Below the pieces are notes generated by a model that had not been told where the DNA came from, did not search any database, and worked only from the letters and a program-made list of their open reading frames with translations. A program made the position numbers and the translations under genes. DNA of 64,000 nt from Lentzea cavernae (GTDB lineage Bacteria > Actinomycetota > Actinomycetes > Mycobacteriales > Pseudonocardiaceae). Positions 49,767 through 58,447 of the stretch are shown here, in pieces. Location of the stretch: positions 62,001 through 126,000 of the forward strand of contig NZ_BNAR01000017.1 of NCBI RefSeq assembly GCF_014653695.1, given 5' to 3'. How positions within the stretch are numbered: position 1 is the stretch's first letter; each line of letters starts with the position of its first letter.

Positions 49767-51083
49767 ATGATGCCTGTCCCGGTGGCACCCGGTCGGCTGC
49801 CATTTCTCGGGCATTCGTTGCCAATGCTCAGGAAAAGATTCGCTTTCACCGGGAATTTACGAGGCCGGGGCGAACTCGTCGAAGTTCACCTCGGTCCCCT
49901 GCGGGCCTTTTTCGTCGCCAGTCCCCGTTTGACCCATCAAGTGCTGGTCACGGACGCGCCGAAGTTCCACAAAGGCCGGATGTACGACAAGTTCCGCGCG
50001 TTCGTCGGCAACGGGCTGGCGGTCTCGAGCGGAGCGTTCCACCTGCGCCAGCGCCGGATGATGCAGCCGGCGTTCCACCGCGACCGGATCGCGGGCTACG
50101 CGACGATCATGGTGCGCGCGACCGAGGACCTCGTGGCCGGCTGGCGGCCCGGAGAGGTGCGCCGGTTGGAAGCGGACATGCAGGGCCTCGCCGTCACGAT
50201 CGTCGGCGAGTCGCTGTTCTCCACCGAGATCGGCAAGAAGGCGATCGCCGAGGCCCGCCGCTCGGTCTTCGTGATCATCAAGAACGGGATCCTGCGCGCG
50301 CTGTCGCCGGGGTTCGTCGAGAAGCTGCCGATCCCGGCCAACCGCGAGTTCGACGAGGCCATCGCCCGGATGCGCGCGATCGTCCACGAGGTCCTCGAGA
50401 GCCGCCGCGACGACGACACCGACCACGGCGACCTGCTCTCGACCTTGTTGCAGGCCAGGGATTCCGAGACCGGCGAACCGATGACCGACGAACAGGTCTT
50501 CGACGAGGTCGTCACGCTGCTGACCGCGGGCATCGAGACCACCGCGCTCGCACTCGCCTGGATCTTCCACGAGATCGCCGCCAACCCCGAGGTCGAACGA
50601 CGGGTGCTGGCGGAGGTCGACGAGGTGCTGGCAGGGCGCCGGATCACGATCGACGACGTGCCGAGGCTGACCTACGTCGGCCAGGTGGCGCAGGAGGTCC
50701 TGCGCAAGTACCCGCTCTGGCTCGTCATGCGCCGCACCGCCGAGGAAGTGCGGCTCGGCGACGCCGTCCTGCCTCCGGGCACCGAGGTGATCCTCAGCCC
50801 CCACACCATGCACCACGACCCGGCGCACTTCCCGGACCCCGAGCGCTTCGACCCGGACCGCTGGACGCCCGAGCGCGCCAGGCAACTGCCGAAGGGCGCG
50901 TTCGTCCCGTTCGGCGGCGGCATCCACCAGTGCATCGGCAACCACTTCGCACTGACCGAGATCGCCATCGTCGTGGCGACGGTCTGCTCGCGCCACCGGC
51001 TGGTCCCCGACCGGCCCGTGCGCACCAGGTTCACCAACGCGGCCTACCCCAACGACCTGATGATGAAGGTCGTCCCCCGCTAG
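49767..51083 (+). CDS. cytochrome P450, cassette copy 1
   Basis: Soluble P450 of 438 residues. It has the I-helix AGIETT (about residues 252-257), the K-helix EVLRKYP, and the heme loop FGGGIHQCIG with the cysteine ligand near 389. It resembles in type the pentalenene-oxygenase group (CYP183-like; PAFHRDRIAGYA), but no terpene synthase lies in the window and no ferredoxin is adjacent. ATG 49767 and 49770 are both possible after GAGGAG. It is followed by a secreted hydrolase gene after 17 bp, likely one operon. Confidence 0.9.
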   Translation: MMPVPVAPGRLPFLGHSLPMLRKRFAFTGNLRGRGELVEVHLGPLRAFFVASPRLTHQVLVTDAPKFHKGRMYDKFRAFVGNGLAVSSGAFHLRQRRMMQPAFHRDRIAGYATIMVRATEDLVAGWRPGEVRRLEADMQGLAVTIVGESLFSTEIGKKAIAEARRSVFVIIKNGILRALSPGFVEKLPIPANREFDEAIARMRAIVHEVLESRRDDDTDHGDLLSTLLQARDSETGEPMTDEQVFDEVVTLLTAGIETTALALAWIFHEIAANPEVERRVLAEVDEVLAGRRITIDDVPRLTYVGQVAQEVLRKYPLWLVMRRTAEEVRLGDAVLPPGTEVILSPHTMHHDPAHFPDPERFDPDRWTPERARQLPKGAFVPFGGGIHQCIGNHFALTEIAIVVATVCSRHRLVPDRPVRTRFTNAAYPNDLMMKVVPR

Positions 51084-51100
51084 CTGGAGGTTGTTCCCCC

Positions 51101-52099
51101 ATGCGTTTCCGTCGGCTCTGCGCCGCCGTGCTGCTCGCCGCCTTCCTACCGGTCCCCACCCCGGCGAGCGCCGCCGCGACCACCTGCGAGGACGTGTACA
51201 CGCCCGTCCAGTTCGGGCTCATCCGGCAGACGATGTACGGCAGGCTCTGCGTGCCGCAGGGTGCCAAGACCTTGCAGGTGCTCGTGCCCGGTGGCACGTA
51301 CACGAGCGGTTACTGGGACATCCCCGTCAGCCCGGAGACGCGTTCGGTCACCCGCGCGATGAACGGCGCGGGCATCGCGACCATGGCGGTCGACCGGATC
51401 GGCACCGGCAAGAGCACCAAGCCGCTGAGCATCCTCGTGGACGTCCCCAACCAGGCGCAGGCCGTGCACCAGGTCATCCAGAACCTGCGGCCGCGGTTCT
51501 CGAAGGTGCTCGTCGGCGGGCACTCCATCGGGTCGGCCATCGCCATGGCCGAAGCCGGTACCTACCGCGATGTCGACGGTGTTCTGGTGACCGGGATGAC
51601 GCACCAGTGGGACTACGTCCGGGCTGTGCCGGCGCTGACCAACCTGATTCCGGCGTTGATCGACTCGAAGCTCGGGTTGCGGGGGTTGGACGTCGGGTAC
51701 CTGACCACCGCTCCGGGTAGTCGTTACCGGATGTTCCACTCGCCTGGGCCGGAGGTTGCCGCGGTCACGTCCTGGGATGAGGCCACGAAGGATGTTGTGT
51801 CGGCTGGTGAGTTCGTCACCACCGCGTTGATGTCGAACCTCGTGCTGCCGGTCAGTGCGTTGATCAACGTGCCGGTGATGACCGTGCAGACTTCGGACGA
51901 CTACTTCTGCGGTACGCCGCCGCTCGGGGCCGACTGTTCTTCGGCTGGTGCGCTGGTCCGGTCGGAGAAGCCGTTCTACCCCAAGGCTCCTCGGGTGGAC
52001 GGGTTCGTGGTTGCCGGGTATGGGCATGTGTTCAACTTCGACACCAAGACTGCTGATCGGTATCACGCGGCTGTTGTTGGGTGGCAGCGCGGGTTCTAA
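51101..52099 (+). CDS. secreted alpha/beta hydrolase, cassette copy 1
   Basis: Protein of 332 residues with a signal peptide (about residues 1-26, PTPASAAATT) and an alpha/beta hydrolase fold. The nucleophile is in GGHSIGS (S142) and the likely catalytic histidine in AGYGHVFNF near the C-terminus. Cysteines in mature positions suggest disulfides. ATG 51101 follows GGAGG (51086-51090). Substrate unknown; the link to a P450 and methyltransferase suggests a small-molecule ester or lipid. Confidence 0.8.
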   Translation: MRFRRLCAAVLLAAFLPVPTPASAAATTCEDVYTPVQFGLIRQTMYGRLCVPQGAKTLQVLVPGGTYTSGYWDIPVSPETRSVTRAMNGAGIATMAVDRIGTGKSTKPLSILVDVPNQAQAVHQVIQNLRPRFSKVLVGGHSIGSAIAMAEAGTYRDVDGVLVTGMTHQWDYVRAVPALTNLIPALIDSKLGLRGLDVGYLTTAPGSRYRMFHSPGPEVAAVTSWDEATKDVVSAGEFVTTALMSNLVLPVSALINVPVMTVQTSDDYFCGTPPLGADCSSAGALVRSEKPFYPKAPRVDGFVVAGYGHVFNFDTKTADRYHAAVVGWQRGF

Positions 52100-52112
52100 G
52101 GCGGGTCGCGGC

Positions 52113-52144
52113 GGCCGGCGCCGGTTCCAACAGGCGCGCCGGCC
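52113..52144. terminator. hairpin between cassette copies 1 and 2
   Basis: A GC-rich stem formed by 52113-52122 and 52133-52144 with a small bulge, between the convergent hydrolase and the second GGDEF/EAL gene. Confidence 0.5.
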
Positions 52145-52152
52145 CTCTCGGC

Positions 52153-54237
52153 CTAGGTCAGCCGCCGCAGGAACTCACCCGCGTCGCGCGGGGAGCCGTA
52201 GTGGGCGCCGATCGCCAGGTCGGCGCCCCTCTCCTGCCACCACGTGGCCTGCTCGGCGGTCTCGATGCCGTCGACGCAGAGGTTCACGCCCAGTTCGTGC
52301 ACGGCCGGGATGAGCGCCGCGGAGCGGGGGTCCTGACGGCGCACCAGGTCCGTCGGGACCAGCACGGACGCGATCGGGAGCTCGGAGAGCCAGGCGAGGT
52401 CGCGCGGGCCCAGGCCGAAGTCGTCCAGGGCGATGCGGACGCCCATGTCTGCCAGGGTGCCCAGGTTGTCGGCCGCGTCGGCCACGCCCAGCACGCCCAC
52501 CGGCATGGTCAGGGTCAGCTTGCCGCCCGGCATGCCCGTCTCCTCCAGCACCTGGGCGACGCGGGACACCAGGTCGGCGTCGGTCGACTGGTGGTGGGTC
52601 AGGCGGACGCCGAATTGCTGGTCGAGCTCGCCGCGTTGGCGCCACCACTGGGCCTGGCCCGCGGCGATCCTGATCAGCCACTCGCCCATCGGCAGGATCA
52701 GGCCGCTCTCGTCGGCGAGTTCGGCGCAGCGGTCGGAGAGGTCCCAGTGCAGCAGGGCTTCCACGCCGGCCAGGGCTCCCGTCGCCAGTTCCCGCACCGG
52801 GCGGTAGACGACGCCGATGTCGCCCTGTTCCCAGGCTCCCGGCATCACGACGGCCAGTGCGGCGTCGCGGCGGCCGGAGGCGTCCTCGTTGGTGTGGAAC
52901 ATCTCCCACTGGCCGCGGCGGTCTCGTTTTGCCTGGCGCAGTGCCAGGTCGGCGGTGCGCAGGAGTTCCGCCGGGTCCACGTCGGGTGACGGTTTGTGCA
53001 CCACGCCCGCGCTGACCGAGACCGCCAGGCCGTGATCGTCCACATAGGTCGGTTCGCCGAGGTCGGCGTTGATGGCCGCCATGGTGGTCGCGACGTCCGG
53101 GGTGAGGGCCGTGTTCTCGACGATGATGCCGAACTCGTCGCCGTCGAACCGCGCGACCATGGCCTTCTCGTGCGACATCACGGCGCGCAGCCTGCGGGCG
53201 ACGTGCTGGAGCAGGTGTTCGCCCACGCGTGCGCCGAGGCTGTTGCACACCAGGCTGAACGCGTCCAGGTCGAGGTGCAGGATCGTCACGCCGTACTCGG
53301 GGTCGGCCCTGCGCAGCACGGTCTCGAGGTGCGTGGTGAAGAACTGCCTGTTCGGCAGGCCGGTCAGCACGTCGTGCAGCGACTGCCTGCGCAGTTCTCC
53401 TTGCAAGAGAGCAAGTTCCGTGTCGTCGTCCACCATCACGAGGACGTGGCTGGCCTTGCCGTCGTCGTCGCGCAGCAGCGACGCCGTCAGCGTGACCTTG
53501 GCGAGCTCGCCGTCGCCGCGCATGAGCTGCATCGGTTCGCGCTCGAACTCGCCGCGTTCGGAGAGAACGCGTTCCATCATCTCGCGGAACACGACGATCG
53601 AGGCCGGGGCGATGATCTCGACCAGGCGGGTGCCCGCGTCCGGCGGTCGTCCGATGATCGCGCCGATCGACTCGTTGCCCCACGCGAGGCGCCCGTCGAG
53701 GCCGACGATCAGGACGCCGTTGGTGGACGAGGACGCGATGCCCTCGAACTTCGCCTCGCTCTGGCGCCGGTCCCGTTGCGCGTCGTGGGCGGCCTTGAGC
53801 AGCGAGCGCTGCATGCTCTCCTGCTGGTCGAGGACCGCGCGGGCCCTGGCCGCGCTGAAACCGCACGTCAGCGCGCCCATGCCGCCGACGACGCGGACCG
53901 TGTGCTGGTCGCTCTCGCGGAACTCCGCCAGCGTGAGCAAGCCCTTTCCCAGCACGTCGACCGTGCGCTTGAGACCGGGCTCGTTCACGTAGCCGAGAGC
54001 GACGAGCCGTTCGCCGATCTCCTCGAAAGGAGCAGGGTCGAACGGTTCGCTGTGCAGCGCCGCGCACAATGCGTCGAGCTGGGCGCCCAGTTCGGCGTCC
54101 AGTTCATCCCTGCTCAGCGCGACTACGACAACGCTGCTGAGCAGGTAGCTCCACTTGCGCGACAAGGCTTCTCGCGCTCGGACGGCGGCGGTGTCCGATG
54201 GTGGAGCGGCATCGGGTCTTCGGCTCGGTTTCGTCAT
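52153..54237 (-). CDS. PAS-GGDEF-EAL cyclic-di-GMP protein, cassette copy 2
   Basis: Protein of 694 residues and paralogue of 46563-48683 over its whole length (RKWSYLL, ESMQRSLLKAAHDA, SSSTNGVLIVGLDG). Here the GGDEF signature reads DGDEF (ARFDGDEFG), while the EAL signature EALLHW is intact. Other EAL positions (VRLTHHQ, LTLTMPV) lack expected catalytic residues. The cyclase may be inactive or altered, so the two copies seem to have diverged in opposite halves. ATG 54237 starts it. It may act as a cyclic-di-GMP sensor. Confidence 0.85.
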   Translation of the reverse strand: MTKPSRRPDAAPPSDTAAVRAREALSRKWSYLLSSVVVVALSRDELDAELGAQLDALCAALHSEPFDPAPFEEIGERLVALGYVNEPGLKRTVDVLGKGLLTLAEFRESDQHTVRVVGGMGALTCGFSAARARAVLDQQESMQRSLLKAAHDAQRDRRQSEAKFEGIASSSTNGVLIVGLDGRLAWGNESIGAIIGRPPDAGTRLVEIIAPASIVVFREMMERVLSERGEFEREPMQLMRGDGELAKVTLTASLLRDDDGKASHVLVMVDDDTELALLQGELRRQSLHDVLTGLPNRQFFTTHLETVLRRADPEYGVTILHLDLDAFSLVCNSLGARVGEHLLQHVARRLRAVMSHEKAMVARFDGDEFGIIVENTALTPDVATTMAAINADLGEPTYVDDHGLAVSVSAGVVHKPSPDVDPAELLRTADLALRQAKRDRRGQWEMFHTNEDASGRRDAALAVVMPGAWEQGDIGVVYRPVRELATGALAGVEALLHWDLSDRCAELADESGLILPMGEWLIRIAAGQAQWWRQRGELDQQFGVRLTHHQSTDADLVSRVAQVLEETGMPGGKLTLTMPVGVLGVADAADNLGTLADMGVRIALDDFGLGPRDLAWLSELPIASVLVPTDLVRRQDPRSAALIPAVHELGVNLCVDGIETAEQATWWQERGADLAIGAHYGSPRDAGEFLRRLT

Positions 54238-54268
54238 TCCCGTTGCCCTGTATGGGTTGGAGAGTGTT

Positions 54269-54293
54269 CGGCAGTCTACCTACCGGCAGTCGA
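54269..54293 (-). promoter_or_regulatory. conserved promoter block of the GGDEF/EAL gene, copy 2
   Basis: Counterpart of 48716-48740, with 20 of 25 positions the same. Confidence 0.45.
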
Positions 54294-54339
54294 CGCCCAC
54301 TGCGCCAACCGTGTGATCCTCCGACACTACAGCGTGGTT

Positions 54340-55158
54340 TCAGTCCTTACGACCGACCCCAGCGTACAAGAACATGTTCATCGACGCCTCGTCGGTGAAA
54401 TCCCCTGGTCCGTCCGGGCGCCACTCCCCGCAGCCGACCAGACCGGGCTCCACCAGCGAGAACCCGTCGAACAACGCGCTGACCTGCGCGTGCGTGCGCA
54501 TGTGCATCTGGTCGGCGCTCTTGCTGCGGTTCACCACCGCGGCGGCCTGACCGACGTTGTCACCGGTCTGGTCCTTCGCGACGTGCGTCATCACGAGGAA
54601 GCTGCCGGCGGGCAGCGCGTCGCGGTAGTGGGCGACGAGCTTCTCCGGACTGTCCTCGTCGGGCACCCAGTGCATCATGAGCAGCATCAGCAGCCCGACC
54701 GGTTCGTCGAGGCGCAGCAACCGCCGCACCTCGGGACTCGACAGCACGACCTCCGGATCGCGCATGTCGGCCTGCACGATGGCGGCGTTTTCGTTGTCGG
54801 ACAACATCAATCGGCTGTGCGCGACGGCGACCGGGTCCTTGTCGACGTAGACGACGCGCGCCGCCGGGTCCCGTTCCTGCGCGACCTCGTGCACGTTCGC
54901 GACGGTCGGGATGCCGGAACCGATGTCGAGGAACTGCCGAATTCCGTGTTCTGCCAGGAAGTTCACCGCGCGGCCGAGGAACCGGCGGTTGAGCCGCGCG
55001 ACGCTGGGCAGTCCCGGCACGAGCTTCTCGATCTGGGAGCCGACCTGCCGGTCGGCGGCGAAGTTGTGGGCGCCGCCGAGGATGTAGTCGTAGACGCGAG
55101 CCATGCTCGGGACGTTCGTGTCGATGCCTGTCGGAACCCAGTTCTGGGTCTCTGCCAC
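54340..55158 (-). CDS. DUF574 SAM-dependent methyltransferase, cassette copy 2
   Basis: Protein of 272 residues and paralogue of 48789-49604: YDYILGGAHNFAADR, FLDIGSGIPTVANVHEVAQ, YVDKDPVAVAH and MHWVPDE are all kept. GTG 55158 is chosen because it aligns with the copy 1 start and follows GAGGTG; the frame is open to 55215. Divergent from the second P450. Substrate unknown. Confidence 0.9.
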   Translation of the reverse strand: MAETQNWVPTGIDTNVPSMARVYDYILGGAHNFAADRQVGSQIEKLVPGLPSVARLNRRFLGRAVNFLAEHGIRQFLDIGSGIPTVANVHEVAQERDPAARVVYVDKDPVAVAHSRLMLSDNENAAIVQADMRDPEVVLSSPEVRRLLRLDEPVGLLMLLMMHWVPDEDSPEKLVAHYRDALPAGSFLVMTHVAKDQTGDNVGQAAAVVNRSKSADQMHMRTHAQVSALFDGFSLVEPGLVGCGEWRPDGPGDFTDEASMNMFLYAGVGRKD

Positions 55159-55196
55159 GGGGAACACCTCTTCGGTCTTCGTGGCTGATCGGGGAA

Positions 55197-55214
55197 GACG
55201 CACGAGCTTAGTCA
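55197..55214 (-). promoter_or_regulatory. conserved promoter block of the methyltransferase gene, copy 2
   Basis: The minus strand reads TGACTAAGCTCGTGCGTC, differing by one base from copy 1 (49629-49646). It argues that the shorter GTG 55158 start is the true one. Confidence 0.55.
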
Positions 55215-55255
55215 CCCGGGCGGCCCGCGCACTGCACCATCAGAGTGACGCCGAA

Positions 55256-55301
55256 CCACCCGATCAGGCACTGTCGTCTTCGCCCAAACGGCTCCTAGGG
55301 T
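55256..55301 (+). promoter_or_regulatory. conserved promoter of the P450 gene, copy 2
   Basis: CCACCCGATCAGGCACTGTC (55256-55275), a 20 bp gap, then TAGGGT (55296-55301), as in copy 1. Confidence 0.6.
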
Positions 55302-55340
55302 GGTCCCCTTCCCATTCGGCCCAACTCCTCAGGAGTCCGA

Positions 55341-56663
55341 ATGCCCGTCCCGGTGGCTCCCCACCGATGGCCGTTGCTCGGGCACACCCCGGCGATGCTC
55401 ACCCGGCGCGCCAGGTTCACCGACACCCTGCACGAACGCGGTGACGTGGTGCGGCTCGACCTCGGTCCGCTGCACGCGCACTTCGTCACGAGTCCTTCGC
55501 TGACTCACGAAGTGCTGGTGTCGCAGGGGTCGAAGTTCCGCAAGGGCGCCATGTTCGACAAGTTCCAGCCGTACCTGGGGACAGGACTGCTGCTGTCGAA
55601 CGGCGAGCACCACCTGCGCCAGCGCCGGCTGGTGCAGCCGGCGTTCCACCGCGAACGGATTGAAGCCTATGCCTCGACGATGGCTCGTGCTGCTGCTTCG
55701 TTGGCTGCGCGGTGGCGCCCCGGCGAGGTCCGCGTCATCGAGGACGACATGCAGGAGCTCGCGGTCACGATCGTCGGTGAGACGCTCTTCTCGACGGAGA
55801 TCGGCAAACGCGCGGTCGCGGAGGTCCGCCGGTCCATCTTCACGGTCATCCAACAGGGCATGATCCGCGCGCTGTCCCCGTCGTTCGTGGAGAAGCTCCC
55901 GCTTCCGGGCAACAGGGAGTTCGACGCGGCCATCGCCCGCATGAAAGCCGTTGTGCTGCAGGTGATCGAGAGCTGGCGCGCGGACGGCATCGATCACGGC
56001 GACGTCCTCTCCATGCTGCTGCTCGCCAGCGAGGACGGCGCGGGCATGACCGACCAGCAGGCCTACGACGAGGTCCTGACCCTGCTGACCGCGGGCATCG
56101 AGACCACGGCGATCGCACTGGCCTGGGCCCTCTACGAGGTCGGCAACGACCCGGAGGTCGAACGCCGATTGCACGCCGAGGTCGACGCCGTCGTCGGCGA
56201 CCGCGAGGTGACGTTCGCCGACGTGCCCTCCCTCACCTACACAACGCGGGTCGTGCAGGAAACCCTGCGCATGTACCCGATCTGGTTCGTCATGCGCCGC
56301 ACCCTGACCGAGGTGCAACTCGGCGAAGCCACCCTCCCCGCCGGCGCCGAGGTGATCGTCAGCCCGCACGCGCTGCACCACGACGAGCGCAACTTCCCGT
56401 CCCCCGAACGCTTCTGGCCCGACCGCTGGACCCCCGAGTTCACCGCCGGCCTGCCCCGCGGCGCGTTCATCCCGTTCGGCGGCGGCAACCGCCAGTGCCT
56501 GGGCAACACCTTCGCGCAGACCGAACTCGTCATCACCCTCGCCACCATCGCCACCCGCTGGCGACTGGTCCCCACCCGTCCGGCGCGCGTGAAGTTCACC
56601 TCCGCGCCGTACCCGAACGGCCTGCTCATGAAGGCCGTCCCCCGCAACCAGCACGAGAGGTAG
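55341..56663 (+). CDS. cytochrome P450, cassette copy 2
   Basis: P450 of 440 residues and paralogue of 49767-51083, starting MPVPVAP in both. It has AGIETT in the I helix, ETLRMYP, and the heme loop FGGGNRQCLG with the cysteine near 386. Paralogue differences are spread over the protein, so the duplication is not recent. Followed by its hydrolase after 6 bp. Confidence 0.9.
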   Translation: MPVPVAPHRWPLLGHTPAMLTRRARFTDTLHERGDVVRLDLGPLHAHFVTSPSLTHEVLVSQGSKFRKGAMFDKFQPYLGTGLLLSNGEHHLRQRRLVQPAFHRERIEAYASTMARAAASLAARWRPGEVRVIEDDMQELAVTIVGETLFSTEIGKRAVAEVRRSIFTVIQQGMIRALSPSFVEKLPLPGNREFDAAIARMKAVVLQVIESWRADGIDHGDVLSMLLLASEDGAGMTDQQAYDEVLTLLTAGIETTAIALAWALYEVGNDPEVERRLHAEVDAVVGDREVTFADVPSLTYTTRVVQETLRMYPIWFVMRRTLTEVQLGEATLPAGAEVIVSPHALHHDERNFPSPERFWPDRWTPEFTAGLPRGAFIPFGGGNRQCLGNTFAQTELVITLATIATRWRLVPTRPARVKFTSAPYPNGLLMKAVPRNQHER

Positions 56664-56669
56664 TCCCTC

Positions 56670-57659
56670 ATGCGTCTCCGCCGGCTGTGCGCCGTCGCGC
56701 TGATCGCCACCGGAACCCTGTTAGCCCCGCCCGCGGCCTCCGCGGCCACGTCCTGCCAAGACGTCACGTACCCCGTGCGAATCGGCCTCACCCCGTTGGT
56801 GACGACGCAGGAAACCGTGGCAGGCAGGCTCTGCGTCCCCACCGGCGCCAAGACCGTGCAGGTCCTCATCCCCGGCGGCACCTACGACAGGACGTACTGG
56901 GACGTCGGCTTCGAACCGTCCACCCACTCGTTCACCCAGGCCCAGAACAAGGCGGGCTTCGCCACCCTCGCCCTGGACCGCCTCGGCACCGGCAGGAGCT
57001 CCAAACCCCTGAGCGCCCTAGTCACCGCCTCCACCCAGGCCAGCGCGGTCCACCAGGTCATCACCACTCTGAAACCCCGCTTCACCAAGGTGGTCGTCGC
57101 GGGCCACTCCATCGGCTCCGCGATGGCCCTGATCGAAGCGGCCACCTACCGCGACGTGGACGGCGTCCTGGTCACCGGCTTCACGCACAAGATGAACTAC
57201 ATAACCGTCGTCCCGGTGCTCGCCAACATGGTCCCCGCAGGCCTGGACCTCGGCTACCTCACCACGGCCCCGAACACCCGCTACAACGCGTTCCACAAAC
57301 CGGGCCCGCTAGTCCCGGGCTCCATCACGTTCGACGAAACCACCAAAACCGTCTTCGCCGCAACGGAAGCAGTGGACACCATCCTGCTCAACACGGTGAT
57401 CATCCCGGTCTCCCGCACCATCACCGTCCCGGTCATGCTCGTCGTGGGCAACGACACCCACTTCTGCAGCTCCGGCGTCCCCCTCATGGGCAGCGACTGC
57501 TCCTCCCCCGCCGCCCTCAAGGCGGACGAGGCCCCGTTCTTCCCGGCAACCCGCCGCCTCGACACCTACGTCCTCAACGGCTACGGCCACTCCATCAACT
57601 ACGCCCCGAACGCCCCCGACTACCACTCCGCGGTCTCCCAATGGGCGAAGACCATCTAG
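56670..57659 (+). CDS. secreted alpha/beta hydrolase, cassette copy 2
   Basis: Protein of 329 residues with a signal peptide (about residues 1-25, PPAASAATS). The nucleophile is in AGHSIGS (S147) and the likely catalytic histidine in NGYGHSINY. It is a paralogue of 51101-52099 with the same cysteine layout (LCVP near 55; DCSS near 276). Directly downstream of the P450 and surely co-transcribed. Substrate unknown. Confidence 0.8.
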   Translation: MRLRRLCAVALIATGTLLAPPAASAATSCQDVTYPVRIGLTPLVTTQETVAGRLCVPTGAKTVQVLIPGGTYDRTYWDVGFEPSTHSFTQAQNKAGFATLALDRLGTGRSSKPLSALVTASTQASAVHQVITTLKPRFTKVVVAGHSIGSAMALIEAATYRDVDGVLVTGFTHKMNYITVVPVLANMVPAGLDLGYLTTAPNTRYNAFHKPGPLVPGSITFDETTKTVFAATEAVDTILLNTVIIPVSRTITVPVMLVVGNDTHFCSSGVPLMGSDCSSPAALKADEAPFFPATRRLDTYVLNGYGHSINYAPNAPDYHSAVSQWAKTI

Positions 57660-57672
57660 CTAGACTCACGGG

Positions 57673-57999
57673 ATGGACGAAGAGATCCACGAGCGAGTCC
57701 GCGACCTGATCAAGGCCATCCCCCGCGGACGAGTCGCGACGTACGGCGACATCGCAGATCTCGCGAAGGCCCCGTCACCCCGGCTGGTCGGCCGCATCCT
57801 CAACGAGGACGGCCACGACCTGCCGTGGCAACGAGTCCTCAAGGCCGACGGCACCTGCGCCCCGCACCTCCGCGAGACTCAACTCCAAATGTTGCACGAG
57901 GAGGGCGTGCCCAACCTCGACGGCAAGGTGAACCTGCGGGACTACCGCTGGGAGGCCGCCCGCAAGGAGGAGGCCGCCGAGCCACCCGGCCTCTGGTAG
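57673..57999 (+). CDS. alkyltransferase-like (ATL) DNA-binding protein
   Basis: Protein of 108 residues of the MGMT C-terminal fold (IPRGRVATYGDIADLA, about residues 16-31). In the active-site motif PCHRV the cysteine is replaced by tryptophan: PWQRV, W52. Such ATL proteins bind O6-alkylguanine without repairing it and pass lesions to nucleotide excision repair. It starts 13 bp after the hydrolase and may be read from the cassette promoter. Confidence 0.88.
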   Translation: MDEEIHERVRDLIKAIPRGRVATYGDIADLAKAPSPRLVGRILNEDGHDLPWQRVLKADGTCAPHLRETQLQMLHEEGVPNLDGKVNLRDYRWEAARKEEAAEPPGLW

Positions 58000-58447
58000 C
58001 CCCGGAGGCGAGCTCGACGCAGGCTCGCGGGCGTTCTCGGCGCAGCAAGGCGCTCCTACGCTGGAACCACAACCAGCCATCGCAACGGCACCCGCGCGGT
58101 GCCAACCGGTCAGCCGACAACGCAAAGGCAACCTCGGACGAAACCTGGCGTGGCGATGCGCAGCGAGCCGTCCGAACCTGCTGCCGACTGGGCAGCGGTG
58201 CACCCCGCTCATGGCGATTGGGGCTTGACCTTGAGGGGCGAGGTGCTACCCCTCATCGGGCACGGCCGGGCGCTTTTCAGCCCGGCTTTTCCGGCCGTCT
58301 CAGCGCCCCGCCGGAGGCTCAAGGTCAAGCCCCAATCGCCACCCCGTGATTCGTCCCGACCTGCAGGACCACCCTCGCAAGGCGACCCAGCCCCAGCGAA
58401 CGCGACCAACCCCGCTGGAACCGGCGACAAACCAACACAAACCGGCT
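58000..58447. other. 448 bp non-coding stretch
   Basis: It separates the convergent ATL and cbiX genes. It holds the 128 bp inverted-repeat element (58213-58340). Nothing else is supported. Confidence 0.6.
58213..58340. repeat. 128 bp element with perfect 23 bp inverted ends
   Basis: Arms 58213-58235 and 58318-58340 are exact reverse complements. Inside are a GAGGGG/CCCCTC hairpin and a GCCGGGC/GCCCGGC stem followed by TTTT. It may be a MITE-like unit or a large terminator. No clear target-site duplication was seen. Confidence 0.7.

Noticed and set aside
46563..57659. A terpene or polyketide biosynthetic cluster
   Set aside because: No terpene synthase, polyketide synthase or peptide synthetase is present; two P450s alone do not define such a cluster.
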